From an uncultured Chlorobiaceae bacterium (GTDB lineage Bacteria; Bacteroidota; Chlorobiia; Chlorobiales; Chlorobiaceae), in NCBI GenBank assembly GCA_903917955.1, contig CAIXCO010000280.1, forward strand, positions 15,530 through 79,529: a stretch of 64,000 nucleotides of DNA. Direction: 5' to 3'. The notes below the pieces were generated by a model. It was not told where the DNA came from and ran no database searches. It saw nothing but the letters and a program-made list of their open reading frames with translations. The position numbers and the translations under genes are program-made. Shown here one piece after another: positions 1 through 8,974 of this stretch; position 1 is the stretch's first letter; every line of letters starts with the position of its first letter.

Positions 1-288
1 GGCATATCAGAAAGCTCCCGGCAAGAGGCAGAGGCTTTTTTTGACAAAGCTGGGCGAGAGATTCTCGGTATAGTGCAGGACGGCGGCCAATCAGGAAACC
101 GGGGTGAAGAATTAAGCGGCCAAAAACTCAACTGCGTGATGGAGATTCTGCTTGAACTGCGGGCTGATGCCAGAAAAAACAGGGATTTTTCCCTCAGCGA
201 CAAAATACGCGACCAGCTCCTTGATGCCGGAATCGAAATCAAGGATACAAAAGAGGGTGCGAGCTGGTCAATAAAAAATGGGCTCTAA
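1..288 (+). CDS. cysS: Cysteinyl-tRNA synthetase, C-terminal end (5' cut by window)
   Basis: The frame is open from base 1, so the start lies outside the window. The visible 95 residues match the C-terminal helical domain of class I cysteinyl-tRNA synthetase, which charges tRNA-Cys in the cytoplasm. The recognisable part is the family ending: an E-x-R-x-x-A-R-K-N-[KR]-D stretch, then DKIRDQL, then GIEIKDTKEG and a final Trp. The HIGH and KMSKS motifs are not in view. The GTG at 73 is internal, not a start. The stop overlaps the convergent manC stop by 4 bases. Confidence 0.88.
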   Translation, partial: GISESSRQEAEAFFDKAGREILGIVQDGGQSGNRGEELSGQKLNCVMEILLELRADARKNRDFSLSDKIRDQLLDAGIEIKDTKEGASWSIKNGL

Positions 289-1406
289 AGGTACTCTTCA
301 AGCCCTTCACGCCGAAGAGCGTCAACAACGTTACCTACCCGGTGCGAGTGCCCCTTGCTGCAAACAAGGAGTGCGTCATCGGTCTCGACAATGATCACAT
401 CACGAAGTCCTATGGTGCAGACCACCTTCCCTGCCGTTTTTTTGACAAAAACATTATCGCAGTCGAGCTGCACCACCAGGCTGTCGGGCAACTCCCCTGC
501 CACAGCATTGCGGTTACCGGCTACTTTGAGAACTTCATCCCAGCAGCCGAGATCAGACCAGCCAAATTCTCCCGCCAGCACAAAAACCGTTTCGGCCTTC
601 TCCATGATGCCGTAATCAATGGAGAGAGGATGAATCCAGGAGTAGACGTCTTCAATGACTTCACGCTCACTCTCCGATCCAAGGCTCTCGTAAATGGCAA
701 GCAAATCCTTGTATAAATCGGGCATGGAACGCTCAAATTCCCTCTCTATGACATCAATGTGCCAAATAAAAACCCCGCTGTTCCAGTAAAAATCCTTGCT
801 TTCCAGAAACTCGACCGCCGTCGCAGCGTCTGGCTTTTCAGCAAATGCTTTTACCCTGAAGAGCAAAAAATCGCACCGATCTGAAAAAGCCATCGGAATA
901 GAACGCTGTGCGTCCACCTGAATATATCCGTAAGCAGTTTCTGGGCGATCGGCTGTAATGCCAATGGTTACAAGAGCTTTTTTTTCACTGGCGATCTCTA
1001 TACCTGCCTCAAGAATTTTAATAAAGGCCTCTTCATCAAGCACAAAATGGTCTGAAGGAAGCACAATGGTTATCGCATCGGGATCACGTTTTTTGATATG
1101 AGCCGTTGCAAGGGCAATGCAAGGAGCGGTATGGCGATGGGAGGGCTCAACGATGATGTTGTCTCGATTGAAACTGCCAAGAGAATCCGAAAGAATCGTT
1201 CGTCCCAACTCGCAGGTAATGATGAAAATATTCTCCTCACGGACCAATGCGGAGATACGACGGACGGTTGTTGCGACCATTGTTCCATCGTCCAACAGAT
1301 CAACAAATTGCTTTGGCATTTTTTTCCTTGAAAGGGGCCAAAGTTTTTTGCCTATCCCGCCCGCCATGATAACGGCATAGACATGCAGACTTGAACCATT
1401 ACTCAT
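285..1406 (-). CDS. manC: Mannose-1-phosphate guanylyltransferase (GDP-mannose pyrophosphorylase)
   Basis: This 373-aa cytoplasmic enzyme makes GDP-mannose from mannose-1-phosphate and GTP, for surface polysaccharide or sugar-nucleotide pathways. The N-terminal nucleotidyltransferase signature is clear: MAGGIGKKLWPLSRKKMPKQ at about residues 14-33, followed by a PSDH motif near residue 117 and FAEKPD near 190. Its length fits the single-domain type without the C-terminal phosphomannose isomerase domain of AlgA/ManC fusions. It converges on cysS with a 4-base stop overlap and is divergent from rsmG across a 404-base gap. Family assignment is firm; the exact sugar specificity is inferred. Confidence 0.9.
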   Translation of the reverse strand: MSNGSSLHVYAVIMAGGIGKKLWPLSRKKMPKQFVDLLDDGTMVATTVRRISALVREENIFIITCELGRTILSDSLGSFNRDNIIVEPSHRHTAPCIALATAHIKKRDPDAITIVLPSDHFVLDEEAFIKILEAGIEIASEKKALVTIGITADRPETAYGYIQVDAQRSIPMAFSDRCDFLLFRVKAFAEKPDAATAVEFLESKDFYWNSGVFIWHIDVIEREFERSMPDLYKDLLAIYESLGSESEREVIEDVYSWIHPLSIDYGIMEKAETVFVLAGEFGWSDLGCWDEVLKVAGNRNAVAGELPDSLVVQLDCDNVFVKKTAGKVVCTIGLRDVIIVETDDALLVCSKGHSHRVGNVVDALRREGLEEYL

Positions 1407-1810
1407 AAAACGCCCTCTTTTGTTCGTATTTTCCTAAGAAACTCATGTCAAATATTACAAAATTCGGACTCTTCTTCCTGATGACTACCTGTACTCCAGA
1501 GTTTGTATCTCACAAAAAAGAAGAGGCTTATTGAATTTGTTTCAAAGAAACTCCCCTTGAACACCAAACAAATCGTTAAGTTACCCCCTTGGCGAGCCGT
1601 ATAAACTCTAAAGTTTTGAGAGTAAAGAAAAAAAAGAGTTATTGAATTGTTCCCCAAAAAACAGTCACCGACACGATGTAAAAGTAATTTACAATTATTT
1701 TTATTGAAAGAAGTGACTGCATCGCAGCAAAAAAAAACTGGCAATTTGTCATTCGTTGTAAAATATTGTTTTTTGGGGGTAAACTCTTGAACAGAACGGA
1801 TTAGACACTT
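1407..1810. other. AT-rich intergenic region between divergent manC and rsmG
   Basis: These 404 bases separate two divergently transcribed genes, so promoters for both should lie here. No convincing ORF or RNA gene is visible; a 132-aa reverse frame here has no recognisable content. Two related stretches, TTATTGAATTTGTT near 1528 and TTATTGAATTGTT near 1639, form an imperfect direct repeat about 110 bases apart, each preceded by an A/G-rich run. No confident promoter elements can be named. Confidence 0.45.
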
Positions 1811-2473
1811 ATGGAACGACACAATGATGATCTCTCGATACTGCATGCATTATGTGCTGAACAGGCTATAGAGGTCGATCTTGAAACACTTCAACAACTG
1901 GTACGCTATGGCGAATGCCTCGAAAAGTGGAACGAAAAAATTAACCTGATCAGCCGGAAAGAGGACGCACCGGTCATCATCAAACACATTTTTCATTCAC
2001 TCCTGATCAGCCTTCACCATAAGTTCAGCGATAATGAGCATGTTCTTGATCTCGGAACAGGGGGAGGACTGCCGGGCATTCCGCTCTCTCTCCTTTTTCC
2101 CCGCACCCGCTTTCTTCTCGTTGATGCGACCGGAAAGAAAATTGCTGCCTGTCAGGCCATGATCAAGGAACTTGGCATAACCAATGCCGTCGCTCTGCAT
2201 ACGAGGGTAGAGGAACTCAAGGGGGTTATGTTTGATACAATACTTTCAAGACAGGTGGCACCTCTCGACAAGCTCTGCGGTTATGCAGGGAGGCTTTTAA
2301 AGCCTAGCGGTACGATGATTTGCCTGAAGGGAGGAAATCTCGACAAGGAGATTGCGAGCGCACTGAAATCGAGCAAGGATCATGAAGGATTTCCCGCCAG
2401 AATAGAGTTGCATCCAATACAGGGCGTCAGCCCCTTTTTCTCTGAAAAACAGATAGTCATTGCCCGCGGATAA
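1811..2473 (+). CDS. rsmG: 16S rRNA (guanine-527-N7) methyltransferase RsmG
   Basis: RsmG uses S-adenosylmethionine to methylate N7 of G527 in 16S rRNA. The 220-aa product has the family's usual length. The SAM-binding motif VLDLGTGGGLPGIPLSLLFP lies at about residues 77-96, followed by the acidic loop LLVDATGKK and, further on, LSRQVAPL, the usual RsmG substrate-side motif. It runs toward rplQ, and the two stops are 61 bases apart with no clear shared terminator hairpin. No strong Shine-Dalgarno sequence precedes the ATG. Confidence 0.93.
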   Translation: MERHNDDLSILHALCAEQAIEVDLETLQQLVRYGECLEKWNEKINLISRKEDAPVIIKHIFHSLLISLHHKFSDNEHVLDLGTGGGLPGIPLSLLFPRTRFLLVDATGKKIAACQAMIKELGITNAVALHTRVEELKGVMFDTILSRQVAPLDKLCGYAGRLLKPSGTMICLKGGNLDKEIASALKSSKDHEGFPARIELHPIQGVSPFFSEKQIVIARG

Positions 2474-2534
2474 AAACTTTTCCACAAGCAATGACTAACG
2501 ATAGCTCTCAAAAAAAGGATTCGAACGGAGTCGA

Positions 2535-2993
2535 TCAGACGGCGGAAGCAACGGATGCTTCTGCTGTTTTCTTTGAACCCTGAACTCGTTTTGCGCGATC
2601 CTGCTTGCCAGTACTTTGGCTTGCTGATGGTGCTTCCTGATAATCGACAAGCTCAATGACGGCCATTTTAGCTGCATCACCAAAACGGGGAGCAAGCTTG
2701 ATGACGCGAGTGTAACCACCCTGACGGGTACCCACTTTGGCCACAATCTCTTCAAAAAGAATTCTTACGGCCTGTTTGTCGCGGATGTTTTTAAAAACTT
2801 CACGCTGGGCATGAACCGTCCCTTTACGGGCCTTGGTAATGAGCTTTTCTACAACCCTGCGAGTCTCTTTGGCTTTTGCCTCTGTCGTTTCAATACGCTT
2901 GTAGACAAGCAGTTGTGTTGACAGGTTGCTGAGCGTCGCCTTTCTATGGGCTGCGGTTCTTCCAAGTTTTCTTACCGGCTTAGTTTTACGCAT
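2535..2993 (-). CDS. rplQ: 50S ribosomal protein L17
   Basis: L17 binds 23S rRNA near the peptide exit tunnel. The N-terminal core RKLGRTAAHRKATLSNLSTQ and the later KLAPRFGDAA and AVIELVDY segments are diagnostic. At 152 aa it is longer than the roughly 120-residue minimal L17 because of a basic, Ala/Ser/Lys-rich C-terminal tail. It is the last gene of the ribosomal block, 46 bases after rpoA, as in the classical alpha operon. Confidence 0.96.
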   Translation of the reverse strand: MRKTKPVRKLGRTAAHRKATLSNLSTQLLVYKRIETTEAKAKETRRVVEKLITKARKGTVHAQREVFKNIRDKQAVRILFEEIVAKVGTRQGGYTRVIKLAPRFGDAAKMAVIELVDYQEAPSASQSTGKQDRAKRVQGSKKTAEASVASAV

Positions 2994-3039
2994 GTCTATT
3001 TCCTGATCTCAATAATTCAAAAAAACGGTTACGATTTAA

Positions 3040-4023
3040 TCATTTCATCTGATATCTGGTAATATCCATACCAAACTTCAGGTCAAACTTTTCAAGCTGT
3101 TCTTTCAACTCCGTGAGCGACTTCTTGCCAAAATTCTTGTAGTTAAGCAGCTCATCCTCTTTGTGGGAAACAAGTTCACCAATCGTATCAATTTCTGCAA
3201 GTCTAAGGCAGTTATGTGAACGAACAGAGAGATCAAGATCTTCGATTTTGGTATGAAAGAGCCGTCGCATGGTCTCAAACTCATCATCCTGCTGCTTGAA
3301 CTCCTCCTCGGTAAACTCCTCTTCTGTTGGAGAGAAGTTGGCAAAAAATGTTACATGATCAGTGATGATTTTACCGGCAAGACTGATTGAATCATCAGGA
3401 GAGACCGAACCATCTGTCTCGACATCAAGAATCATCTTTTCATAATCAGTCCGCTGACCAACACGGGTATTTTCTACCGTAAACTTAACATTCCTGATCG
3501 GTGTATAGATAGCATCGACGGCGATGTACCCTATAGGCATTCCTTCAGGCCTGTTGTCTTCCGCTGGCATGTAACCACGACCTCTTCCGATATAGAGATC
3601 AATTTTGAGCGTCGCACCAGCATTGATAGTAGCAACATGCATCTCTTTGTTCAATACCTCAAATTCGCCTTCCTGAGCCACGATCTCACCAGCAGTGAAA
3701 TCCATTGGCCCGACCAAAGTAAGGGAGGTTTTGCAATTCCTTTTGCAAGTAGACTTAAAACGGACTTTCTTAAGATTCAAAACGATTTCCGGTACATCTT
3801 CACGAACACCCTCAATGGCTGCAAACTCATGAAAAACACCATCTATTTTAATCCCTGTTATTGCAGTTCCCGGAAGCGAGGCAAGAAGAACTCTTCTCAT
3901 AACGTTTCCGAGGGTCACACCATAACCGCGCTCAAGCGGCTGGGCAATGAACCTGCCGAAACGATCCGTATGGGAAGCTTCGTCAACCTCTATTTTTGCA
4001 GGCATCTGCATCTGGTATATCAT
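3040..4023 (-). CDS. rpoA: RNA polymerase alpha subunit
   Basis: This is the 327-aa scaffold for RNA polymerase assembly and a contact for activators and UP elements. The N-terminal dimerisation domain shows GYGVTLGNVMRRVLLASLPG at about residues 33-52. The C-terminal domain carries DLDLSVRSHNCLRLAEIDTI and NFGKKSLTELKEQL (about 262-311), the DNA-binding alphaCTD helices. Length is standard. It lies between rpsD and rplQ, as expected for the alpha operon. Confidence 0.98.
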   Translation of the reverse strand: MIYQMQMPAKIEVDEASHTDRFGRFIAQPLERGYGVTLGNVMRRVLLASLPGTAITGIKIDGVFHEFAAIEGVREDVPEIVLNLKKVRFKSTCKRNCKTSLTLVGPMDFTAGEIVAQEGEFEVLNKEMHVATINAGATLKIDLYIGRGRGYMPAEDNRPEGMPIGYIAVDAIYTPIRNVKFTVENTRVGQRTDYEKMILDVETDGSVSPDDSISLAGKIITDHVTFFANFSPTEEEFTEEEFKQQDDEFETMRRLFHTKIEDLDLSVRSHNCLRLAEIDTIGELVSHKEDELLNYKNFGKKSLTELKEQLEKFDLKFGMDITRYQMK

Positions 4024-4052
4024 AGTAATTTATACCTTAGAATTCATTAAAA

Positions 4053-4664
4053 TCACTTCGAGTATAACTCAACGACTAACTGTTCGTTGAATGGCTCCTG
4101 CACTTCCACTCTCTCTGGTACACTCAGAAAAACCGCTTTCTGGTTTGCCTTGTCAACCTGTATCCATGAAGGAATGCGGGATTCAGGCGCTTTGGTGAGT
4201 GAATCGGTAACAGCTCCCATGTTTTTGCTTCTCTGACGGAACTCAATGACCTCAGAAGGAGAAACAATGTAGGAAGGGATATCAACCTTCTTACCGTTGA
4301 TGAGTAGATGGCCGTGCGTCACAAGCTGACGGGCACCTGAGCGCGAAGGCGCAAAACCCGCACGAAAAACAACATTATCAAAACGTCTTTCGAGAAGCTT
4401 TACAAGGTTATCGCCTGTAACACCTCTTTGCGACACCGCTTTCTTGTAATAATTCCTGAACTGCTTTTCAAGAATCCCGTACAGGTATTTCATCTTCTGC
4501 TTCTCTCTCAACTGGAGAGCGTATTCAGAGACCTTTCCTTTCCGTCCCTGTCCATGCTGGCCAGGAGGAAATGGACGTCTTTCGAGATATTTTTCTGCCT
4601 TTGGTGCAAGCGCAATACCTAACCTGCGGGATACTTTTGTTATTGAGCCTCTGAATCTTGCCAT
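4053..4664 (-). CDS. rpsD: 30S ribosomal protein S4
   Basis: S4 is a primary 16S rRNA-binding assembly protein. The 203-aa product starts MARFRGSITKVSRRLGIAL, with no CxxC zinc cluster at the N-terminus, so it is the zinc-independent form. The S4 RNA-binding domain is seen at about residues 92-150 (ERRFDNVVFRAGFAPSRSGA and VTHGHLLINGKKVDIPSYIV). It is 29 bases upstream of rpoA and translated in the same direction. Confidence 0.97.
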   Translation of the reverse strand: MARFRGSITKVSRRLGIALAPKAEKYLERRPFPPGQHGQGRKGKVSEYALQLREKQKMKYLYGILEKQFRNYYKKAVSQRGVTGDNLVKLLERRFDNVVFRAGFAPSRSGARQLVTHGHLLINGKKVDIPSYIVSPSEVIEFRQRSKNMGAVTDSLTKAPESRIPSWIQVDKANQKAVFLSVPERVEVQEPFNEQLVVELYSK

Positions 4665-4701
4665 ATCACTTGCTTCATTGAAATTCTATGAATATATAAA
4701 A

Positions 4702-5085
4702 TCAGACTCTTCTGCGCTTGGGAGGCCTGCAGCCGTTATGCGGAAGAGGTGTTATATCCTTAATGGTCCGAACATCAAGACCTGCGCCCTGCAGAGCCCG
4801 TATAGCAGCATCACGTCCGGCACCAGGCCCTTTGATAAAGACATTGACATGGCGCATCCCAAGATCATAAGCCTCTTTTGCAGCAGATTCCGACGTAATC
4901 TGCGACGCATAAGGAGTATTCTTTTTTGACCCCTTGAAGCCATTTTTGCCCGCGCTGGACCAGGAAACCGTGTTACCCTGAAGATCTGTAATGGTCACCA
5001 TGATATTATTGAAGGAGGCCTTAATATGCACAGCACCTTCAGGGGTAACCTTAACCTTCTTTTTTTTCTTGCTTATTGTAGCCAT
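4702..5085 (-). CDS. rpsK: 30S ribosomal protein S11
   Basis: S11 is a 127-aa platform protein near the mRNA exit and the 3' end of 16S rRNA. The family signatures are visible: IKASFNNIMVTITDLQGNTV, then WSSAGKNGFKGSKKNTPYAS, and the C-terminal PLPHNGCRPPKRRRV. It sits between rpsM and rpsD in the normal alpha-operon order. Confidence 0.98.
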   Translation of the reverse strand: MATISKKKKKVKVTPEGAVHIKASFNNIMVTITDLQGNTVSWSSAGKNGFKGSKKNTPYASQITSESAAKEAYDLGMRHVNVFIKGPGAGRDAAIRALQGAGLDVRTIKDITPLPHNGCRPPKRRRV

Positions 5086-5129
5086 GAACTTACACTCTTT
5101 AGTATCGAAGATTTTATTGCCTGTAACTA

Positions 5130-5507
5130 CTACTTCTTGACTGCCTTCTTCTTACCGGCGACAGTCTTCCGTTTACCTTTTCTGGTCCTTGCATTGGTGC
5201 GCGTCCTCTGTCCACGAACAGGAAGCGAGCGCCTGTGACGAAGTCCCCTGTAGCAGCCGATATCCATCAAACGTTTAATGGCAGTCTGCTGCTCACCGCG
5301 CGCCTGCCCTTCAACCTTGTACTCTTCGGCAATAATTTCCCTGATAGCATGCGCCTCCTGATCATTCAGATCAGAAATCTTCCTGTTCGGCGCAATACCT
5401 GCTCTCTGCAAAATGCTTTCGGCTGATGCTCTCCCAATACCATAAACATGCGTCAAAGCAATAACAGCATGTTTGTTCAACGGCAAATTTACCCCAGCTA
5501 TCCTCAT
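5130..5507 (-). CDS. rpsM: 30S ribosomal protein S13
   Basis: S13 is a head protein of the small subunit that contacts tRNA and L5. The 125-aa product starts MRIAGVNLPLNKHAVIALTH and carries YGIGRASAESIL (helix-two-turn-helix region) and the basic tail RGQRTRTNARTRKGKRKTVA. It follows rpmJ by 33 bases. Confidence 0.98.
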   Translation of the reverse strand: MRIAGVNLPLNKHAVIALTHVYGIGRASAESILQRAGIAPNRKISDLNDQEAHAIREIIAEEYKVEGQARGEQQTAIKRLMDIGCYRGLRHRRSLPVRGQRTRTNARTRKGKRKTVAGKKKAVKK

Positions 5508-5540
5508 ATTCTCTTTAAAGTTCTATTGTTTTTCTGAAGA

Positions 5541-5657
5541 TCAACCCTGGCGCTGCTTATGGCTGGGATTTACTTTACAAATCACATATCTCTTGCCTTT
5601 GCGCTTGACAATGCGGCAATGCTCACAGCGCTTTTTAATAGAAGAATATATTTTCAT
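5541..5657 (-). CDS. rpmJ: 50S ribosomal protein L36
   Basis: This 38-aa gene was read directly from the sequence. The product starts MKIYSSIKKRCEHCRIVKRK and continues through a YVICKVNPSHKQRQG ending. The Cys-x-x-Cys ... Cys ... His zinc ligands are intact, so it is the zinc-binding form. The ATG is at 5657 and the TGA at 5541-5543. It lies between infA and rpsM, its conserved position. Confidence 0.96.
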   Translation of the reverse strand: MKIYSSIKKRCEHCRIVKRKGKRYVICKVNPSHKQRQG

Positions 5658-5766
5658 GATAACACCCAGATGCAATGATTAAACGAACTAACCCGAAACC
5701 TGAAAAGGTCTGTAATGTAATAAATAAAGATTAGAAAATCAATATTCTGATCACTTATTCCGTGAT

Positions 5767-5985
5767 TTATTTATACCGGTAGGTGATCCTTCCCTTGGAA
5801 ATATCGTAAGGGGATATCTGGACTTTCACCTTGTCACCAGGCAGGATCCTGATATAGTGCATCCTGATTTTACCTGAAACATGCGCCAACACCTCAAGGC
5901 TGTTTTCGAGTTTCACCTTGAACTGTGCATTCGGAAGTGCTTCCAGAATAACACCTTCAATCTCAATTGATTCTTCTTTGGCCAA
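5767..5985 (-). CDS. infA: Translation initiation factor IF-1
   Basis: IF-1 occupies the ribosomal A site during initiation. The 72-aa product has the full S1-like OB fold: GVILEALPNAQFKVKLENSL, then VSGKIRMHYIRILPGDKVKV and the ending DISKGRITYRYK. It lies 39 bases downstream of map, as is common in spc operons. A 109-base gap separates it from rpmJ. Confidence 0.97.
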   Translation of the reverse strand: MAKEESIEIEGVILEALPNAQFKVKLENSLEVLAHVSGKIRMHYIRILPGDKVKVQISPYDISKGRITYRYK

Positions 5986-6024
5986 ATTGTCTGCTCCTTT
6001 GTTTCTGTAAAGTGTTGTAAGCGA

Positions 6025-6822
6025 TCAAGAGTTTTTACCATCAAGAAAGGTGCTGGTCAGTATCTCAGCTTTCCCTGCCCTGACGACTATCGTATGCTCA
6101 AAATGTGCTGAGGGCTTTCCATCCTCTGTTACCGCAACCCATCCTCCACGACGGCTGATTGCCTTGCGCGACCGTCCAAGAGCGATCATGGGCTCAATGG
6201 CAAGCGTCATACCCTCCCGAAGTTTGACTCCAGTATGCTTCCTGCCATAATTTGGTACCGCAGGCTCCTCGTGCAGCTCGCTGCCAATACCATGACCAAC
6301 CATATTTTCGATAACACTATAGCGGAACGAACGGGCATACTCCTCTATGGCAGATGAGATGTCATGAAGACGGTTCCCTTCAACAGCCATAGCAATTCCC
6401 CGATAAAGACATTCCCGTGTTGCATCCACAAGCTGCTGTACCTGCTCATCAATGACGCCAAGTACAAAGGTTCGTGCCGCATCACCATGATAGCCACCCT
6501 TGTAGACGCCACAGTCAACTGAGACAATATCACCCTCCTTGACAACCCTTTTTGAGCTCGGAACACCATGAACAACCTCTTCATTGATGGAGACACAGAG
6601 TGTTGCCGGATAGGGCGTCACATCCGGATCGCCTTTTGGCGCATAATTGAGAAAACTTGGGACTGCATGGTGGTCGCGGATAAATTCCTCAGCCATTATG
6701 TCGAGCTGTTTGGTCGTCATACCTGGCTTTATTTCCGTCTCAAGCAAATCAAGTACCTTTGCCACGAGGGCGCCGGACTCTCTCATCAGCTCAATTTCCC
6801 GCTCACTTTTAATCGTAATCAT
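6025..6822 (-). CDS. map: Methionine aminopeptidase, type I
   Basis: This enzyme removes the initiator Met from nascent proteins in the cytoplasm. The 265-aa product has the pita-bread metal-ligand pattern: VSVDCGVYKGGYHGDAARTF (first Asp ligands), MVGHGIGSELHEEP (His ligand) and TLAIEPMIALG (Glu ligand). It lacks the SH3-like N-terminal extension, as expected for type Ia. It lies 10 bases after secY. The adk gene often found between secY and map in other phyla is absent. Confidence 0.96.
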   Translation of the reverse strand: MITIKSEREIELMRESGALVAKVLDLLETEIKPGMTTKQLDIMAEEFIRDHHAVPSFLNYAPKGDPDVTPYPATLCVSINEEVVHGVPSSKRVVKEGDIVSVDCGVYKGGYHGDAARTFVLGVIDEQVQQLVDATRECLYRGIAMAVEGNRLHDISSAIEEYARSFRYSVIENMVGHGIGSELHEEPAVPNYGRKHTGVKLREGMTLAIEPMIALGRSRKAISRRGGWVAVTEDGKPSAHFEHTIVVRAGKAEILTSTFLDGKNS

Positions 6823-6832
6823 AAGAGTTGCA

Positions 6833-8164
6833 TTACCTGCCTTGTCGTCCCCGTGTTTTGCCTGACTTCATGAACCCATCGTAGTGGCGCATGAGCAGAT
6901 GGCTTTCAACCTGCTGCAAAGTATCAAGACCTACACCGACAATAATCAAAAGACTCGTTCCACCAAAAAACTGGGCAAAGCCCTGCGTTACATTGGCGAA
7001 CTTTGTCAGAAAAGTTGGAAGAATTGCAATGATAGCAAGCGATATAGCCCCAGGCAACGTGATCCGTGTAAGGATATTGTCAATAAAGTCTGCGGTGCTC
7101 TTTCCAGGCCGCACACCAGGAATAAACCCACCCTGACGGCGCATGGTGTCGGCAACTTCCTTGGGATTAAAGGCAATCGCTGTATAAAAATAGGTAAAGA
7201 AGACAATCATGGTGCCGAACATCAGTGCATACCACCAGGAGTCATAAGCGAGTAATTTGGCAATGCTCTGCATCACCTCATTCTCAGGAAAAAAGGAGAG
7301 AAATGTAGCAGGCAAAAACATGATGGACTGTGCAAAAATAATAGGCATAACACCGGCAGTGTTGATCCGCATCGGAATGTACTGGGTGCTGCCTCCGTAA
7401 ACCTTGCGTCCCACAACCCGTTTGGCATGCTGGACAGGAATACGGCGGGTACCAACCGAAAGTATCACAACAAAAGCAACGATGGCGGCCATCATGGCAA
7501 GAATAATGATCTCAATAATCCAGTTCTTGCTTCCCAATGAGACCGAACGGAATTCAGCGACGAGTGCCTGAGGAAAGCGTGCAAGGATACCGATCATAAT
7601 AATGAGCGAAATACCGTTACCGATACCACGTTCTGTAATCTTCTCGCCAAGCCACATGACAAAAACTGTCGATGCTGAAAGAAGAACCACGACGGTAATA
7701 GTAAAAAAGATACCGGGATCAGGGACAACGGTCTGGCCGAATGCGGCGGGACTCGAAAGGTTGACACTTACACCCCATGACTGCAGCAGAGCAATAAGGA
7801 CCGTTCCATACCTGGTCATCTGACTGATTTTCTGACGACCATCTTCCCCCTCTTTCTGGAGTTTCTGGAAGTAAGGAGTAACAGCTCCGAGCAACTGAAC
7901 GATGATCGATGCCGAAATGTAGGGCATGATACCGAGAGAAAAAATAGAGGCTCTGGTAAAGGCTCCACCAACAAAAAGATCAAACAATCCAAAAAGATCG
8001 TTTGAATGGGAAGTTGATGCATGTGACAGAGCCGCAGCATCAACACCCGGAATGGTTATGTATGAACCAAGCCTGTAAACAAACAAGAGAAGAAGCGTAT
8101 AAAGGATCCGCTGACGGAGTTCAGGGATTTTATTGATGTTGCTTATACTTTCAGTAAGCTTCAT
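6833..8164 (-). CDS. secY: Preprotein translocase subunit SecY
   Basis: This is the channel subunit of the Sec translocon in the cytoplasmic membrane. The 443-aa product has ten predicted membrane segments with the family hallmarks: LLLFVYRLGSYITIPGVDA (TM1/plug start), FSLGIMPYISASIIVQLLG (TM2), ERGIGNGISLIIMIGILARF (TM4 region) and RRQGGFIPGVRPGKSTADFI (C5 loop). It lies between rplO and map. Confidence 0.97.
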   Translation of the reverse strand: MKLTESISNINKIPELRQRILYTLLLLFVYRLGSYITIPGVDAAALSHASTSHSNDLFGLFDLFVGGAFTRASIFSLGIMPYISASIIVQLLGAVTPYFQKLQKEGEDGRQKISQMTRYGTVLIALLQSWGVSVNLSSPAAFGQTVVPDPGIFFTITVVVLLSASTVFVMWLGEKITERGIGNGISLIIMIGILARFPQALVAEFRSVSLGSKNWIIEIIILAMMAAIVAFVVILSVGTRRIPVQHAKRVVGRKVYGGSTQYIPMRINTAGVMPIIFAQSIMFLPATFLSFFPENEVMQSIAKLLAYDSWWYALMFGTMIVFFTYFYTAIAFNPKEVADTMRRQGGFIPGVRPGKSTADFIDNILTRITLPGAISLAIIAILPTFLTKFANVTQGFAQFFGGTSLLIIVGVGLDTLQQVESHLLMRHYDGFMKSGKTRGRQGR

Positions 8165-8182
8165 AGCGTCCTTTTAACGGAT

Positions 8183-8737
8183 TCATGCCTTGGTGGATTT
8201 TTTTGCTCTCTTGACCAATTTCGCTTTTGGCTTCAGAAGCGCATCTTCAAACGGCAGATCTCTGACCTTGGATGCCTCTTCGAGTGTACGGAACGCCTTC
8301 ACGGCTGAACCACCTGCTGCGATAATTTTTTCTTCGGCACTTTTGCTGAACGCATGAGCGTTTATTTTAATGGCGCTCGTAAGTTCACCATTACCGAGAA
8401 TCTTGAAATAGTCGGCATTACTGGCATGAAGAAGCGACTTGAGATCGAAGATGGTAATCTCGTTCTCTACAAGTCCGTCCTCAATCCACTTGTCAATCTG
8501 GGTAAGATTAACCGTGTTTACCGGCTTTTTATCAATAGGAGTAAAGCCGAATTTAGGCAGTCTCCGGTAAACCGGAACCTGGCCACCTTCAATAATAGGT
8601 CTCTTGTAGCCACTTCGTGACTGCTGACCATTGTTTCCTTTGCCAGCCGTCGTTCCGTTACCTGAACCTTGACCGCGGCCAACTCTCTTTTTGTTTTTTA
8701 CTGCGCCTTTTGCAGGACGAAGTGAACTTAAATCCAT
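8183..8737 (-). CDS. rplO: 50S ribosomal protein L15
   Basis: L15 is a late-assembly 23S rRNA-binding protein. The chosen ATG at 8737 gives 184 aa starting MDLSSLRPAKGAVKNKKRVG, the normal start. A longer in-frame start at 8785 would overlap rpmD and adds no family sequence. The Gly-rich RGQGSGNGTTAGKG segment and FGFTPIDKKPVNTVNL are diagnostic. The product is longer than the E. coli protein (144 aa) because of an Ala/Lys-rich C-terminus ending VKRAKKSTKA. Confidence 0.95.
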   Translation of the reverse strand: MDLSSLRPAKGAVKNKKRVGRGQGSGNGTTAGKGNNGQQSRSGYKRPIIEGGQVPVYRRLPKFGFTPIDKKPVNTVNLTQIDKWIEDGLVENEITIFDLKSLLHASNADYFKILGNGELTSAIKINAHAFSKSAEEKIIAAGGSAVKAFRTLEEASKVRDLPFEDALLKPKAKLVKRAKKSTKA

Positions 8738-8771
8738 GGTTTCAATTCCCGACTTGCTATTAGTAAAAATC

Positions 8772-8957
8772 TTAGACCTCTTCAACCTTTACAAGGTGCT
8801 GCACAACCCTTATCTGTCCCCTGGTGCAAGGATTGTCCTGACGGTCAACATGATAATGGGGTCTTCCAAGGCCAAGTGCTTCAATGGTAGCTCTCTGTTT
8901 TTTCGTGCAACCGATGATGCTACGCACCTGGGTAATTCTTAATATTTTCTCACTCAT
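8772..8957 (-). CDS. rpmD: 50S ribosomal protein L30
   Basis: This 61-aa large-subunit protein has the core ILRITQVRSIIGCTKKQRAT and ALGLGRPHYHV. The start at 8957 (MSEKILRITQ) matches family length; an upstream in-frame ATG at 8972 would add five residues and abuts the rpsE stop, so the start is not fully decided. It lies between rpsE and rplO as usual. Confidence 0.93.
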   Translation of the reverse strand: MSEKILRITQVRSIIGCTKKQRATIEALGLGRPHYHVDRQDNPCTRGQIRVVQHLVKVEEV

Positions 8958-8974
8958 GATCGCATTTGTCATTT

